42,891 nt of DNA from Chloroflexota bacterium. GTDB taxonomy: Bacteria; Chloroflexota; UBA6077; FW602-bin22. Below, piece after piece: positions 24,765 through 33,423 of this stretch (position 1 is the first letter of the stretch; every line of letters begins with the position of its first letter). The notes under the pieces were generated by a model. That model made no database searches, had not been told where the DNA came from, and saw nothing but the letters and a program-made list of their open reading frames with translations. The translations under genes were made by a program, and so were the position numbers. The stretch covers positions 1 through 42,891 of the forward strand of contig SCUE01000013.1 of NCBI GenBank assembly GCA_004297775.1, in the 5' to 3' direction.

Positions 24765-25985
24765 ATGAGAATCATCGTCTTTACCGGCAAAGGCGGCGTC
24801 GGAAAGACGAGCGTCGCGGCCGCGACGGCTTTGCGCTCGGCGCAACTCGGGTATCGCACCGTCGTAATGAGCACCGATCTGGCGCACAGTCTGGCCGACA
24901 GCCTCGATGTGCCGCTCGGTCCCGAGCCTACGCCGGTCGTACCGAACCTGTGGGCCCAGGAAACCGACGTCTACCACAACCTGGAGACCCACTGGGGGAC
25001 GATCAAGGACTGGCTTGAGGCGCTGATGGCCTGGCGCGGGATGGATAAACTGGTCGCTGACGAGATGGCGGTCCTGCCGGGTATGGACGAGCTAGCGAAC
25101 CTCCTCTGGATCAACCGGCACCGCGACTCCGGGAACTACGACGTCGCGATCGTGGACGCGGCGCCCACCGGCGAGACCCTGCGACTGCTGTCGTTCCCGC
25201 ACGTGCTCGGCTGGTGGATGGAGCGCCTCTTCCCCCTTCAGCGCAAGGCGATGGGGATGGCACGACCACTGCTGCGCTCGTTTGTCGACATTCCACTGCC
25301 GAGCGACGAGGTCTATGCCTCGGTCGCCAAGCTGTTCGGACAGCTCGAGGAACTTCATCGCATGATGATCGATCCAGGCACCTCCTCGATCCGCCTCGTG
25401 TTCAATGCCGAGCGGATGGTCGTCAATGAGGCCCAGCGCACGTACCTCTACCTCAATCTCTTCCAGTACCCGTGCGACCTGGCAGTGTGCAACCGTGTGA
25501 TACCGGCCGAAGTCAACGATCCGTTCTTCGCGGCCTGGAAGGAGATACAGGCCAAGCACCTGGAGCTGGCGAGCGAGGCGTTCCGACCTCTGCCGTTGAA
25601 ACAGATTCCCTTCTTCAACGACCAGGTGGTCGGGCTGTCGATGCTGGAGCGGATGGCTGAGGCGCTCCATCCGGACGGCGAAGACCCGACGCAAGTATTC
25701 TTCCGTGGGCAAGCGCACACGATCGAGCCGCGCGACGGCGGTTACCGTATGACGATTATGCTGCCCGGATCGGTGAAGGGCGACGTCTCGTTGCGTCGGG
25801 TCGGCGACGAATTGTTTGTCAAAGTTGGGCACTATCGAAGGACCATCATGCTGCCGCGGCCGCTGGTCAGACTCGAGCCGGGTCGGGCAAAGCTGGATGA
25901 TGGCGTGCTGCAGATGCAGTTCTCGCGCGCGAATGCCGAAGGAGTGAGCCAGTGGAAAGAGACGAAGGCGCCAGCGCGACGGTGA
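24765..25985 (+). CDS. ArsA/Get3-like ATPase with Hsp20-like C-terminal domain
   Basis: A 406-residue P-loop ATPase. The deviant Walker A GKGGVGKT is at residues 8-15, switch I follows in MSTDLAHSLADSLD, and VDAAPTGETLRLLSFP is switch II. Residues about 325-395 form an Hsp20/alpha-crystallin-like beta domain (MTIMLPGSVKGDVSLRRVGD, then VKVGHYRRTIMLP). ArsA drives arsenite export with ArsB and Get3 inserts tail-anchored proteins. There is no ars gene nearby and no Cys-rich metal site, so a targeting or chaperone role is more likely. GGATG precedes the start weakly. A small gene overlaps its 3' end. Confidence 0.9.
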   Translation: MRIIVFTGKGGVGKTSVAAATALRSAQLGYRTVVMSTDLAHSLADSLDVPLGPEPTPVVPNLWAQETDVYHNLETHWGTIKDWLEALMAWRGMDKLVADEMAVLPGMDELANLLWINRHRDSGNYDVAIVDAAPTGETLRLLSFPHVLGWWMERLFPLQRKAMGMARPLLRSFVDIPLPSDEVYASVAKLFGQLEELHRMMIDPGTSSIRLVFNAERMVVNEAQRTYLYLNLFQYPCDLAVCNRVIPAEVNDPFFAAWKEIQAKHLELASEAFRPLPLKQIPFFNDQVVGLSMLERMAEALHPDGEDPTQVFFRGQAHTIEPRDGGYRMTIMLPGSVKGDVSLRRVGDELFVKVGHYRRTIMLPRPLVRLEPGRAKLDDGVLQMQFSRANAEGVSQWKETKAPARR

Positions 25986-26200
25986 CGAACGAGACAGGGA
26001 CCCGCCGGAACGAGGTAGTGATCCGCCTGCCCGACGTGCGGGCATGGTTCGAGAGCCAAGTACCGGAGGAGTTTTTCGGGCACCTGCGAGCGGCCAGGCG
26101 GGAGCATCTCCTGGCCATCCGCAGCCTGGTCGACGCCGCGATCGAACGGACCGACAAGACCGAGCGGTCGACCCGCCGCGTGGAGATCGAGGTCGACTGA
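25952..26200 (+). CDS. Small protein coupled to the ArsA-like ATPase
   Basis: An 82-residue soluble protein starting at GTG 25952 behind AAGGAGTGA, overlapping the ATPase gene by 34 nt in another frame. The core VRAWFESQVPEEFFGHLRAA and HLLAIRSLVDAAIERTDKTE is helical, and the tail is basic then acidic (RSTRRVEIEVD). The overlap implies coordinated expression, and a role as partner or cofactor of the ATPase is likely. Family not recognised by name. Confidence 0.75.
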   Translation: MERDEGASATVTNETGTRRNEVVIRLPDVRAWFESQVPEEFFGHLRAARREHLLAIRSLVDAAIERTDKTERSTRRVEIEVD

Positions 26201-26250
26201 GGCCGCTCCGCCAGGGGTTACGTTTCGGCCGCACTCCATAAGAGGAGACC

Positions 26251-26439
26251 GTGAACTGGATCAAGCGAATCGGCGGCGCGCTGCTGGCGCTCGTCGGTCT
26301 GGTGTGGATCGGTCAGGGACTGAACATTCTGCCGGGTTCGATGATGTCGGGCCAGCCGATCTACGCGATTCTGGGACTGATCATCCTCGCGCTTGGCCTC
26401 TGGTTGCTGTGGATCGGTGGGCGCCGAGCGCGAAAGTAA
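26251..26439 (+). CDS. Small two-helix membrane protein
   Basis: A 62-residue protein with a GTG start behind AGAGGAG. Two transmembrane helices (GGALLALVGLVWIGQGLNIL and YAILGLIILALGLWLLWIGG) are joined by a short GSMMSGQP loop, with a basic end (RRARK). It follows the ArsA-like pair by 50 nt. It could be the membrane component of that group, or an unrelated small protein. Confidence 0.7.
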   Translation: MNWIKRIGGALLALVGLVWIGQGLNILPGSMMSGQPIYAILGLIILALGLWLLWIGGRRARK

Positions 26440-26463
26440 GGTGGTGAATGGGCACCTGGGATG

Positions 26464-26483
26464 GTGTTGATCAGGATCAACCC
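26464..26483. terminator. Short inverted repeat between convergent genes
   Basis: GTTGATC (26466-26472) and GATCAAC (26475-26481) form a 7-bp stem with a 2-nt spacer between the ends of the small membrane gene and the NYN gene. A weak bidirectional terminator is plausible. Confidence 0.4.
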
Positions 26484-27088
26484 CCCGACGTGACTGTCGC
26501 CGTCAACCCGCCGTTCGTCGGCCCGGGTTCGTCCATGCGTGATTCGTCGGGACCGCCGAGGCGCTCGATCTCGGCGCGTGCCTGGTCGAGGTAGACGACC
26601 GAGCGCGACGATTCGGCGTCCATCTCCGGCGAGATGGTGTCCCACCAGGCGACGATCTCAACGCGCATGCCCATGTGCTTCACGGCGCGGACGGTCTCGA
26701 GGTAGTCGCGATCGGCCGCGACGAGGATTGCGGTGTCGAAGGCGCGATTCGCCGCCAGTGTCAACAGGCGCGTCGCCAGAGCGATGTCGAGGCCCTTCTC
26801 GACCGGCACCACGCGCTGCGTGCCGCAGGTCGCGCAGGTCAGGGTGCGCACGCCGAGCTTGAAGAGGAAGACCTCGTAGCGCATCTCGTAGCGGATGAAC
26901 TTGTAGAAGCCGCTCTGCTGAAACGCGAGCGCGTCGTCAGTCGAGGCGAAGAAGTACGTCTGCCAGACCGGCCCCTCACGGGCGAGAAAGCTATGCAGCC
27001 GCTTGTAATCGATGCGCCAGCCGGCCTGGCGCGCGCCGTGGAAGATGTTCGAGTTGTCGATGAAGACGATCGTCTTGCCGCGTGACAT
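26477..27088 (-). CDS. NYN-domain (LabA/DUF88) putative ribonuclease
   Basis: A 203-residue PIN-like NYN protein. The acidic catalytic positions are recognisable in IVFIDNSNIF, in KGLDIALATRLL and in TAILVAADRDYLETV. CATCGTQ suggests a small Cys hairpin inserted in the middle. Such proteins act in RNA turnover or as stand-alone nucleases. The ATG at 27088 is chosen. TATCCT lies 8 nt upstream and there is no Shine-Dalgarno, so it may be leaderless. It is divergent from the TetR exporter operon but need not be functionally linked. Confidence 0.85.
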   Translation of the reverse strand: MSRGKTIVFIDNSNIFHGARQAGWRIDYKRLHSFLAREGPVWQTYFFASTDDALAFQQSGFYKFIRYEMRYEVFLFKLGVRTLTCATCGTQRVVPVEKGLDIALATRLLTLAANRAFDTAILVAADRDYLETVRAVKHMGMRVEIVAWWDTISPEMDAESSRSVVYLDQARAEIERLGGPDESRMDEPGPTNGGLTATVTSGG

Positions 27089-27096
27089 CGTGGGCA

Positions 27097-27102
27097 AGGA
27101 TA
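27097..27102 (-). promoter_or_regulatory. -10 box of the NYN gene, leaderless arrangement
   Basis: Minus-strand TATCCT lies 8 nt upstream of the ATG at 27088. Confidence 0.4.
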
Positions 27103-27207
27103 GAACGCCGAAGAGGCGGCGATTGCACGATGGATTGTCGGCCGGTCATCGCCGCATCGGATACGCACGGCGATGGTGGCGGGTGACGAGCGTCTGTCGA
27201 CGATCCC

Positions 27208-27235
27208 TTGACGCGCATCGCAATAGATGTAATGC
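27208..27235 (+). promoter_or_regulatory. Sigma-70-like promoter of the TetR/exporter operon
   Basis: TTGACG (27208-27213) and TAATGC (27230-27235) are separated by 16 nt. The -10 box directly abuts the palindrome at 27236, the ideal position for repression. Confidence 0.6.
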
Positions 27236-27260
27236 TACCGACTCGAATGTCGAGTCGGTA
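27236..27260. promoter_or_regulatory. Probable TetR operator (perfect 11-bp inverted repeat)
   Basis: Arms TACCGACTCGA (27236-27246) and TCGAGTCGGTA (27250-27260) are exact complements with spacer ATG. ACCGAC/GTCGGT half-sites are common for TetR-family repressors. It lies over the expected transcription start, so the adjacent regulator probably represses its own operon here. Confidence 0.7.
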
Positions 27261-28038
27261 TCGTAAAGACGCAGGCGCGATGCGCGATCGCATCCTAACG
27301 GCCGCGCGGGCAGTGGTCGCGGAGCGTGGCGCGGCCGTCACGCTGGCCGACATCGCCCGACGCGCCGAGACGACGACGGTGACGATCCATCGACATTTCG
27401 GCGATCGGGCCGGACTCCTGGCCGCGATCGGGCAAGAATCGGACGCGCCCGGCACGCGCGACCGAATCATCGCCGCCGCCGCCCGCCTCTTCGCCGCGAA
27501 CGGCGTCGCTGGCACGACCATGGAGCGCATCGCCGAGGATGCCGGCGTCAGCCCACCGACTCTCTACTGGCACTTCCGCGGCAAGGATGACATCACGCGC
27601 GCACTCATTGGCACCTTCGAGGCCAAGATCGAGGGCGTCATCGGACGGATGGCGTCCGCGCCGGGTGCTCCGGGCGCATGGTTCGGCACGTTCTTCAGGA
27701 ACGCCATCGCGACACAGCTCGAGAACGTCGATCTCGTGCGCGTGATGATGACCGAGGTCGCGACGAAACCCGATCTGGCCGACCTCGTCTGCCGGAAAAT
27801 CGTCTTGCCGAATTGGTCGACGCTCGCGCGCGCAATCGATTCCCAGGTCGCCGAGGGTCGCTTCCGACCGGGGCCGGCGATGGCACGTGTCGTCGCCCTG
27901 CTCGGGATGGTGACCTACTACAGCCTCGTACGCCGAATCTTCGGCGATCGGATCGATCTGCCGCCACCGAACGAAGTGGCGGATGAGTTCCAGCGCATGT
28001 TTCTGGAGGGAGTTACCGATGGCGACCGCAACCGCTAG
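27247..28038 (+). CDS. TetR-family regulator with two tandem HTH domains
   Basis: A 263-residue repressor. A first TetR HTH covers about residues 12-60 (RDRILTAARAVVAERGAAVT, then RHFGDRAGLLAAI). A second complete one covers about 72-120 (RDRIIAAAARLFAANGVAGT, then LYWHFRGKDDITRAL), followed by a single ligand-binding helical domain. Most TetR proteins have only one HTH. The start may be ATG 27247, inside the operator spacer and about 5 nt after the expected transcription start, or ATG 27280. It overlaps the exporter's fusion-protein gene, so it is the local regulator of that efflux system. Confidence 0.88.
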   Translation: MSSRYRKDAGAMRDRILTAARAVVAERGAAVTLADIARRAETTTVTIHRHFGDRAGLLAAIGQESDAPGTRDRIIAAAARLFAANGVAGTTMERIAEDAGVSPPTLYWHFRGKDDITRALIGTFEAKIEGVIGRMASAPGAPGAWFGTFFRNAIATQLENVDLVRVMMTEVATKPDLADLVCRKIVLPNWSTLARAIDSQVAEGRFRPGPAMARVVALLGMVTYYSLVRRIFGDRIDLPPPNEVADEFQRMFLEGVTDGDRNR

Positions 28039-29716
28039 TCCGTCCGCGCACCGGGTCGACCTGGGCCACATCGCGCGACCGATCGTCCTACTTCTGATCT
28101 TGATCGGGGCCGGTTACTGGTACTGGCAATCGCAGGTCGGCAGCCAGGATGGCGCCCTGATCGCCTCGGGCACGATCGAATCGGACGAGACGAACGTGGC
28201 GTCGGAGATCGCCGGGCGCGTCGCGTCGATCGCGGTCGACGAAGGCGCCTCCGTCGCCGCTGGCGCGCCACTCTTCACATTGGACGACACTGTCTGGCGC
28301 GCCCAGATTGGGCAGGCGCGCGCCGCCGTAGGGCTGGCGCGGGCGAATCTCGCGCTCGTGAAAGCCGGCGCGCGGACCGAGGAGATTCGCGCGGCCGAGG
28401 CGACGCTCGAACAAACGGCGGCGATGGCGGCGGCGTCGGAGCGCGCCCTGGCCCACGCGCGCACGCTTCGCGGTAATCCACAGGAACTGAACGCCCGAAT
28501 CTCCCAGGCCGAGGCGTCCGTCGCGGCGACGCAAGCGCGGCTCGACCAGGTGAAGGCGGGTCCGCGCGCCGGAGAATTGGCCACCGCCCGAACCGCTCGC
28601 GACCAGGCACGGAGCGCGGCATCGCAACTCGAGGCTACGCTCGCGGCGCTGGAGAAGATCGCGCGGGAATCGGTCGCGGCGGCGGAAGGTCGTCTCCGGC
28701 TGGCGAAGGCTGGCCCACGCGCGGAGGACATTCGCGCGGCCGAGGTCACGCTCGAACAGGCGCGCAACGCACGCTGGGGTCAGCAAATCGAGCGCGACGC
28801 CATCTGCGGTCGTGGTCCCGGTGCGCTCTGCGACGCGGCGTCGGCCAGAGTCGCGGCGGCCGAGAGCGCGGTCTCGGCCGCGGCTTCCCAACTCGATAAG
28901 GCGCGCAATGGCGCGTTGCCGGACGAGATCCGTCTCGTCGAGTCTGCCGTGGCGCAAGCGCAGGCAGATCTGGCAGCGAAGCTCGAGGTCGCCGGTCCAT
29001 CGCTGGCCTCGGCCCGCTCGGCGGTCGATGCGACTAGCGCCCGTGTGCGCGACCTCGAGTCAGGCGCGACGGCGCAGGAACTGGCGATCGCGCAGTCGGG
29101 GCTGGATGGCGCGCAGCGGAATCTCAGCGATCTTCGGGCGATGCGCGATGATCCGCAGGCTGCGAACGCGCAGGTCGACGCCGCTCAGGGCCAGGCGACG
29201 TCGGCCCGCGCGGCTGAATCGGCCGCGAAGGCGCGCTTCGACGCGCTCAAGGCCGGTCCGACCGACCAGCAAGTCGCGGTCGCGCAGGCCACCGTCGCGC
29301 AGGCCGAGGCCGCGCTCGCGGCTCTCGAGGTGCAGGCCGCGCGAACGTCGATCGTCGCGCCAGTCGCCGGCGTCGTCACTCGGCGCACTGCCCGGATCGG
29401 CGAGACGGTTTCACCTGGCGTGCCGGTCGTATCGGTCGCGCCGTTGGCCGAGCTTCGGCTGACGGTTTACGTGCCGGAGGATCGCATCGGACACGTCGCG
29501 CTGAACGCGCCGGTGTCGGTGTCGGTCGATACGTTCGGTGCCGAGGCATTCGGCGGGACGATCAGCTACATCTCGCCGCGGGCCGAGTTCACGCCCCGAA
29601 ACGTCCAGACGCAGAGCGATCGCGCCAAGACGGTGTTCGCCGTCCGGGTTCGGCTGCCGAATCCCGATGGACGGCTGAAGCCGGGCATGTTCGCCGACGC
29701 GCGTTTCGGAACGTAG
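28019..29716 (+). CDS. HlyD/YbhG-like membrane fusion protein with long coiled coil
   Basis: A 565-residue periplasmic-adaptor-type protein of an ABC exporter. It has one N-terminal transmembrane helix (about 20-36), a split lipoyl-like domain (GTIESDETNVASEIAGRVAS near the start, TSIVAPVAGVVTRRTARIGE near the end) and a C-terminal beta-barrel. The coiled coil between them is very long and built from about six repeats beginning KAGPR-like plus EI..AE..LEQ (KAGARTEEIRAAEATLEQ, KAGPRAEDIRAAEVTLEQ). Most relatives are about 330 residues, so the arm is expanded. GGAGGG sets the ATG at 28019. It is followed by permease and ATPase genes. Confidence 0.9.
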   Translation: MATATASPSAHRVDLGHIARPIVLLLILIGAGYWYWQSQVGSQDGALIASGTIESDETNVASEIAGRVASIAVDEGASVAAGAPLFTLDDTVWRAQIGQARAAVGLARANLALVKAGARTEEIRAAEATLEQTAAMAAASERALAHARTLRGNPQELNARISQAEASVAATQARLDQVKAGPRAGELATARTARDQARSAASQLEATLAALEKIARESVAAAEGRLRLAKAGPRAEDIRAAEVTLEQARNARWGQQIERDAICGRGPGALCDAASARVAAAESAVSAAASQLDKARNGALPDEIRLVESAVAQAQADLAAKLEVAGPSLASARSAVDATSARVRDLESGATAQELAIAQSGLDGAQRNLSDLRAMRDDPQAANAQVDAAQGQATSARAAESAAKARFDALKAGPTDQQVAVAQATVAQAEAALAALEVQAARTSIVAPVAGVVTRRTARIGETVSPGVPVVSVAPLAELRLTVYVPEDRIGHVALNAPVSVSVDTFGAEAFGGTISYISPRAEFTPRNVQTQSDRAKTVFAVRVRLPNPDGRLKPGMFADARFGT

Positions 29717-29721
29717 CCCCG

Positions 29722-30837
29722 ATGTTTGCGCGCATCTGGGCCCTGATCGGTAAGGAGTTCATTCAGGTCGTTCGCGACCGACGCACGCTGGCGATGGCGC
29801 TGGTGATGCCGATCATGCAGCTCATCCTGTTCGGCTACGCGGTCAACACGACCGTCGATCACATCGCGACGATCGTCGTCGATCAGTCGATGGATGTGCG
29901 CAGTCGCGACTTCATCCACTCGATCGCGAATACGGGCTACTTCGACATCGTCGGCTCGGCCGAGCACGCCGGCGCGGCGCGCCGGGCGATCGATACAGGC
30001 ACGGCCAAGGTCGCCTTCATTTTTCCGCCCGACTTCGGTCGCGAGTCCCTCGCCGGGAGATCTGCCCAGGTGCAGGTCCTGATCGATGGTTCCGATCCGA
30101 ACACGGCCACGACCGCGCTCCTCTCGGCCGAGGCGCTGGCTCGCGTTCGGGGCATCGAACTGCTCGGCGCAACCATGGGCCGAACGCCGACGATGCCGAT
30201 CGATAACCGACCGACGGTGCTCTACAACCCGAGCCTCCGCAGCGTGAACTTCATGGTGCCGGGGCTGATCGGGATGATTCTTCAGACGCAGGCGGTGATG
30301 CTAACGGCGTTCGCGATCGTGCGCGAACGCGAACGCGGCACGCTCGAGCAACTGATCGTGACGCCGATCCGCCCATTCGAGTTGATGGCTGGCAAGATCA
30401 TCCCGTACGTCATCATCGCGTTCGCCCAGATCGGCGTCGCGCTCATTGTCGGCCGATTCTGGTTCCAGGTTCCGTTCAATGGCGACCTCGGCCTCCTGCT
30501 CGCGCTGTCGCTCCTCTTTCTTCTTGGCGCACTCGGGATGGGGATGATGATCTCGACCGTCTCGCGCACGCAGGCGCAGGCGATGCAGGCCACGCTGTTT
30601 ACGCTCTTGCCTTCAATCATCATCTCGGGATTCATGTTCCCGCGCGAGGCGATGCCGCCGGTCATTGCATCCCTGTCGTACGTACTTCCTTTGACCTACT
30701 ACCTCCAGATCCTGCGCGGCACGATCGTCAAGGGCGTCGGTCTCGATCTCCTCTGGCCACAGGTGATCCCACTTCTCGTCTTCGCGGTGGTGATTTCCGT
30801 TCTCAGCACCGTGCGATTCCGACGGAGCCTGGCGTGA
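29722..30837 (+). CDS. ABC-2 type permease (YbhS/YbhR-like)
   Basis: A 371-residue exporter permease. It has an N-terminal helix (about 21-41, TLAMALVMPIMQLILFGYAV), a large external domain (about 45-180) and five C-terminal helices. The family's RERERGTLEQLIVTPIRPFE and SGFMFPREAMPPVI motifs are present. It starts 5 nt after the fusion-protein gene and overlaps the first ATPase gene (GTGA). E. coli YbhGFSR has two permeases; only one is here, so it may work as a homodimer. Confidence 0.93.
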   Translation: MFARIWALIGKEFIQVVRDRRTLAMALVMPIMQLILFGYAVNTTVDHIATIVVDQSMDVRSRDFIHSIANTGYFDIVGSAEHAGAARRAIDTGTAKVAFIFPPDFGRESLAGRSAQVQVLIDGSDPNTATTALLSAEALARVRGIELLGATMGRTPTMPIDNRPTVLYNPSLRSVNFMVPGLIGMILQTQAVMLTAFAIVRERERGTLEQLIVTPIRPFELMAGKIIPYVIIAFAQIGVALIVGRFWFQVPFNGDLGLLLALSLLFLLGALGMGMMISTVSRTQAQAMQATLFTLLPSIIISGFMFPREAMPPVIASLSYVLPLTYYLQILRGTIVKGVGLDLLWPQVIPLLVFAVVISVLSTVRFRRSLA

Positions 30838-31766
30838 GCGAGGCGGCGCCCGTCATCGCGCTGGAGGATCTTCACCACCGCTACGGGGATACCGTCGCGC
30901 TCGAGCGGCTAGCCATCGCCGTTGCGCCCGGCGAGATCGTCGCCCTCATCGGACCCGACGGCGCCGGCAAGACGACGACGCTTCGAATCGCGGCCGGCGT
31001 GCTGACGCCGGCCTCGGGCCTCATTCGAATGAACGGCCGCGACGTGACGGGCGGCGATGACACCGCGCGGCGCTCGATCGGCTACCTGGCACAGCGGTTC
31101 GCCCTCTACGGCGATCTGACCATCTGGGAGAACCTGCGTTTCTTTGCCTCGATCTACGGGGTCCGGCCGGCCGATCGCGAGGACACCGGCGCGCGGCTGC
31201 TCGCCATGACCGATTTGGCGCCGTTTCGAGATCGTCTGGCCGAGCACCTCTCGGGCGGCATGCGCCAGAAACTCGCGCTCGCCTGTGCCTTGATCCACCG
31301 ACCGAGGCTCTTGATCCTTGATGAACCAACCGCCGGGGTCGATCCGGTGTCGCGGCGCGATCTCTGGCGTGTCATCTATCGGATGCGGCAGGAGGGGGTC
31401 GCCGCGCTCGTCGCGACGGCCTACATGGATGAAGCCGAGCGATTCGACCGCGTGGTTCTCCTGAATCGCGGTCGCGTCGCCGCGGCCGGCACGCCTCGCG
31501 AGTTGCGCGAGAACTTCCCGTTCGCGGTGCTGGAGGTTGGCCCACGCGAGCCGCGTGTGGCCGCGCTGCGCGCCTTGCGCGATGAGGCGCTTGGCATACC
31601 CGGCGTCGTCGGCGCGCATCTCTTCGGCGATCGGCTCCACATCGCGGCCGATTCCTCCGGCGTCGCGAGTGCGCTGATGGCGCGACTGGCGGAGCGGGTC
31701 GATCTGACCACGCCGACGATCGTCGATCCAACGGTCGAGGACGTCTTCCTGGCGGCCGCCTCGTGA
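30834..31766 (+). CDS. ABC exporter ATPase, first copy
   Basis: A 310-residue nucleotide-binding subunit: Walker A GPDGAGKTTT, Q-loop YLAQRF, signature LSGGMRQKLALA, Walker B LLILDEPTAGVD. The usual switch His is less clear (VATAYMDEAE). Residues after 230 form the DUF4162-like C-terminal domain. It overlaps both neighbouring genes by 4 nt. Together with the next gene it corresponds to the two halves of E. coli YbhF, here encoded separately. Confidence 0.93.
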   Translation: MSEAAPVIALEDLHHRYGDTVALERLAIAVAPGEIVALIGPDGAGKTTTLRIAAGVLTPASGLIRMNGRDVTGGDDTARRSIGYLAQRFALYGDLTIWENLRFFASIYGVRPADREDTGARLLAMTDLAPFRDRLAEHLSGGMRQKLALACALIHRPRLLILDEPTAGVDPVSRRDLWRVIYRMRQEGVAALVATAYMDEAERFDRVVLLNRGRVAAAGTPRELRENFPFAVLEVGPREPRVAALRALRDEALGIPGVVGAHLFGDRLHIAADSSGVASALMARLAERVDLTTPTIVDPTVEDVFLAAAS

Positions 31767-32695
31767 GCGCCCCGGCCGTCGAAGCCCGCTCGCTGACGCG
31801 AGCGTTCGGCGACTTCGTCGCGGTCGACAACATCTCTTTCACCGTCACACCGGGCGAAGTGTTCGGATTCCTCGGGCCGAACGGCTGCGGCAAGACGACG
31901 ACGATCCGCATGCTGTGCGGCATCATCGAGCCGACCGCTGGCGACGCCACGGTCCTCGGCTTCGACATTCGACGCGAGGCGCTCGCGATTCGCCAGCGCA
32001 TCGGCTACATGAGCCAGCGGTTTGCCCTATACGACGATCTGACTCCACGCGAGAACATCACGTTCTACGCTGGGCTCTACGGCGTCCCGGGGCGCGAACG
32101 CGGTCGGCGCATCGGATCACTGATCTCGTCGATGGGATTGACAGATATCGCCGATCACCGGGTCGGGGATCTGCCGAGCGGGGCCCGGCAGCGGACGGCG
32201 TTCGCGACCGCGATCGTGCACCAACCGCCGATCCTCTTTCTGGATGAGCCGACCGCGGCGGTCGACCCGGCCGCGCGCCGCGCCTTCTGGGACACGATCT
32301 ATGAAATCGCCAGCACCGGCACGACCGTGTTCGTCACGACGCATTTTATGGACGAGGCCGAGTACTGCGGGCGCATGGCGCTGATGAGTCAGGGGCGACT
32401 GATCGTCTGCGATTCACCAGCCCGGATCCGGGCGAGCATCGGCGCGGGTATGCGCGAAGTGTTGTGCGATGCGCCGGCGCGCGGACTCGACGCGATCGTC
32501 GATCAACCGTGGGTGCGCGCGGCCACGCTGATCGGTCGCGCGATCCACGTCCTGCTGGCCGACGAGGGCTCGGACGCGGCGATTGCCCAGGCGCTGGCGG
32601 CGAATGGTGTCGGCGTGGAATACATTCGGCCGACTGCGCCGACGCTGGAAGATGCCTTCGTCGCGCTGACGTCCGCGCCGGCCGCAACGGCGTAG
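31763..32695 (+). CDS. ABC exporter ATPase, second copy with altered signature
   Basis: 310 residues with Walker A GPNGCGKTTT, Q-loop YMSQRF, Walker B ILFLDEPTAAVD and switch His in VTTHFMDEAE. The signature is LPSGARQRTAFA instead of LSGGxxQ, so the LSGG Gly-Gly step is changed to PSG-A. In a heterodimer with the first ATPase this would leave one ATP site catalytically weak, an arrangement known in other ABC exporters. It probably forms that heterodimer with the overlapping upstream gene. Confidence 0.92.
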   Translation: MSAPAVEARSLTRAFGDFVAVDNISFTVTPGEVFGFLGPNGCGKTTTIRMLCGIIEPTAGDATVLGFDIRREALAIRQRIGYMSQRFALYDDLTPRENITFYAGLYGVPGRERGRRIGSLISSMGLTDIADHRVGDLPSGARQRTAFATAIVHQPPILFLDEPTAAVDPAARRAFWDTIYEIASTGTTVFVTTHFMDEAEYCGRMALMSQGRLIVCDSPARIRASIGAGMREVLCDAPARGLDAIVDQPWVRAATLIGRAIHVLLADEGSDAAIAQALAANGVGVEYIRPTAPTLEDAFVALTSAPAATA

Positions 32696-32730
32696 TTGGC
32701 GTCGACCGCGCGCATTGTGTGGCCGACGTA

Positions 32731-33279
32731 TCAGAGCGACGTTGGCTCGGTCTCGGACCTCTGTAGGTATCGCCGGAAGGCGTACAGCAGGGCGACCGCG
32801 ACGACCGTCGTCGTGACCTTGCCGACGATCTGGCCGGACAGGAAGTCGAGATTTCCGAATGCAAGGCTCAAGAAGAGCGCCGAGTCGGCAACCAGGCCAA
32901 CGATGTTCGAGGCGAACACAGCCGTCAACCAATTGCGCTTGCGGAGCGGCGTGTAAACGGCGAAGTCGAGCAATTCGGAGAAGAGGAAGGCGATGCCGCT
33001 GGCCAGAGCGAGTTGCGGCGAAAGGACCGCCGAGAGCGCCGCGCCAACGACGATCGCGCCGAGAACCCAGCGCTTGCCGAGGGCATCCTGCGTCAGGTCG
33101 CGAAAGGTGAACGCGAGCCCGGCGAAGTAGACGCCCGCCGGTGCCATCAGGCCGAACCCGACCGGCACGACGCCGAAGGCGGTGATCGCCCAGTTCGCGG
33201 CCAGGATCGTCAAGATGTAGCCGGCCAGGAATAGGGCGCCGGCGGGATCGCTCAGGATGCGCCTGAACGGAATTTCCAC
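32731..33279 (-). CDS. VUT-family (DUF165/YhhQ-like) transporter
   Basis: A 182-residue membrane protein with six or so helices (LFLAGYILTILAANWAITAF, APAGVYFAGLAFTFRDLTQD, SELLDFAVYTPLRKRNWLTA). The FRDL...G and SELLDF...Y..L motifs are those of the VUT family. E. coli YhhQ imports queuosine precursors, and relatives take up other vitamins. GTG at 33279 has TACGAT 6 nt upstream and no Shine-Dalgarno, so it is probably leaderless. It is divergent from the MFS gene. Confidence 0.88.
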   Translation of the reverse strand: MEIPFRRILSDPAGALFLAGYILTILAANWAITAFGVVPVGFGLMAPAGVYFAGLAFTFRDLTQDALGKRWVLGAIVVGAALSAVLSPQLALASGIAFLFSELLDFAVYTPLRKRNWLTAVFASNIVGLVADSALFLSLAFGNLDFLSGQIVGKVTTTVVAVALLYAFRRYLQRSETEPTSL

Positions 33280-33285
33280 GACCGT

Positions 33286-33291
33286 ATCGTA
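33286..33291 (-). promoter_or_regulatory. -10 box of the VUT gene, leaderless arrangement
   Basis: Minus-strand TACGAT is 6 nt upstream of the GTG at 33279. Confidence 0.4.
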
Positions 33292-33423
33292 TGATGTTCG
33301 CCACCGCGAGCGCCGGCCACCGATCGACTGAACGACGGCTGCCAGGCCGGCCGTGATCGGACACGCCTCGGTCACGAGGGCGTTCCGACTGCCAAGATCG
33401 TTCGCGCATATCGGCCGGGGAGC

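Noticed and set aside
24765..25985. Arsenite-efflux ATPase
   Set aside because: There are no arsB, arsD, arsR or acr3 genes nearby, and the Hsp20-like tail fits the non-arsenic branch better.
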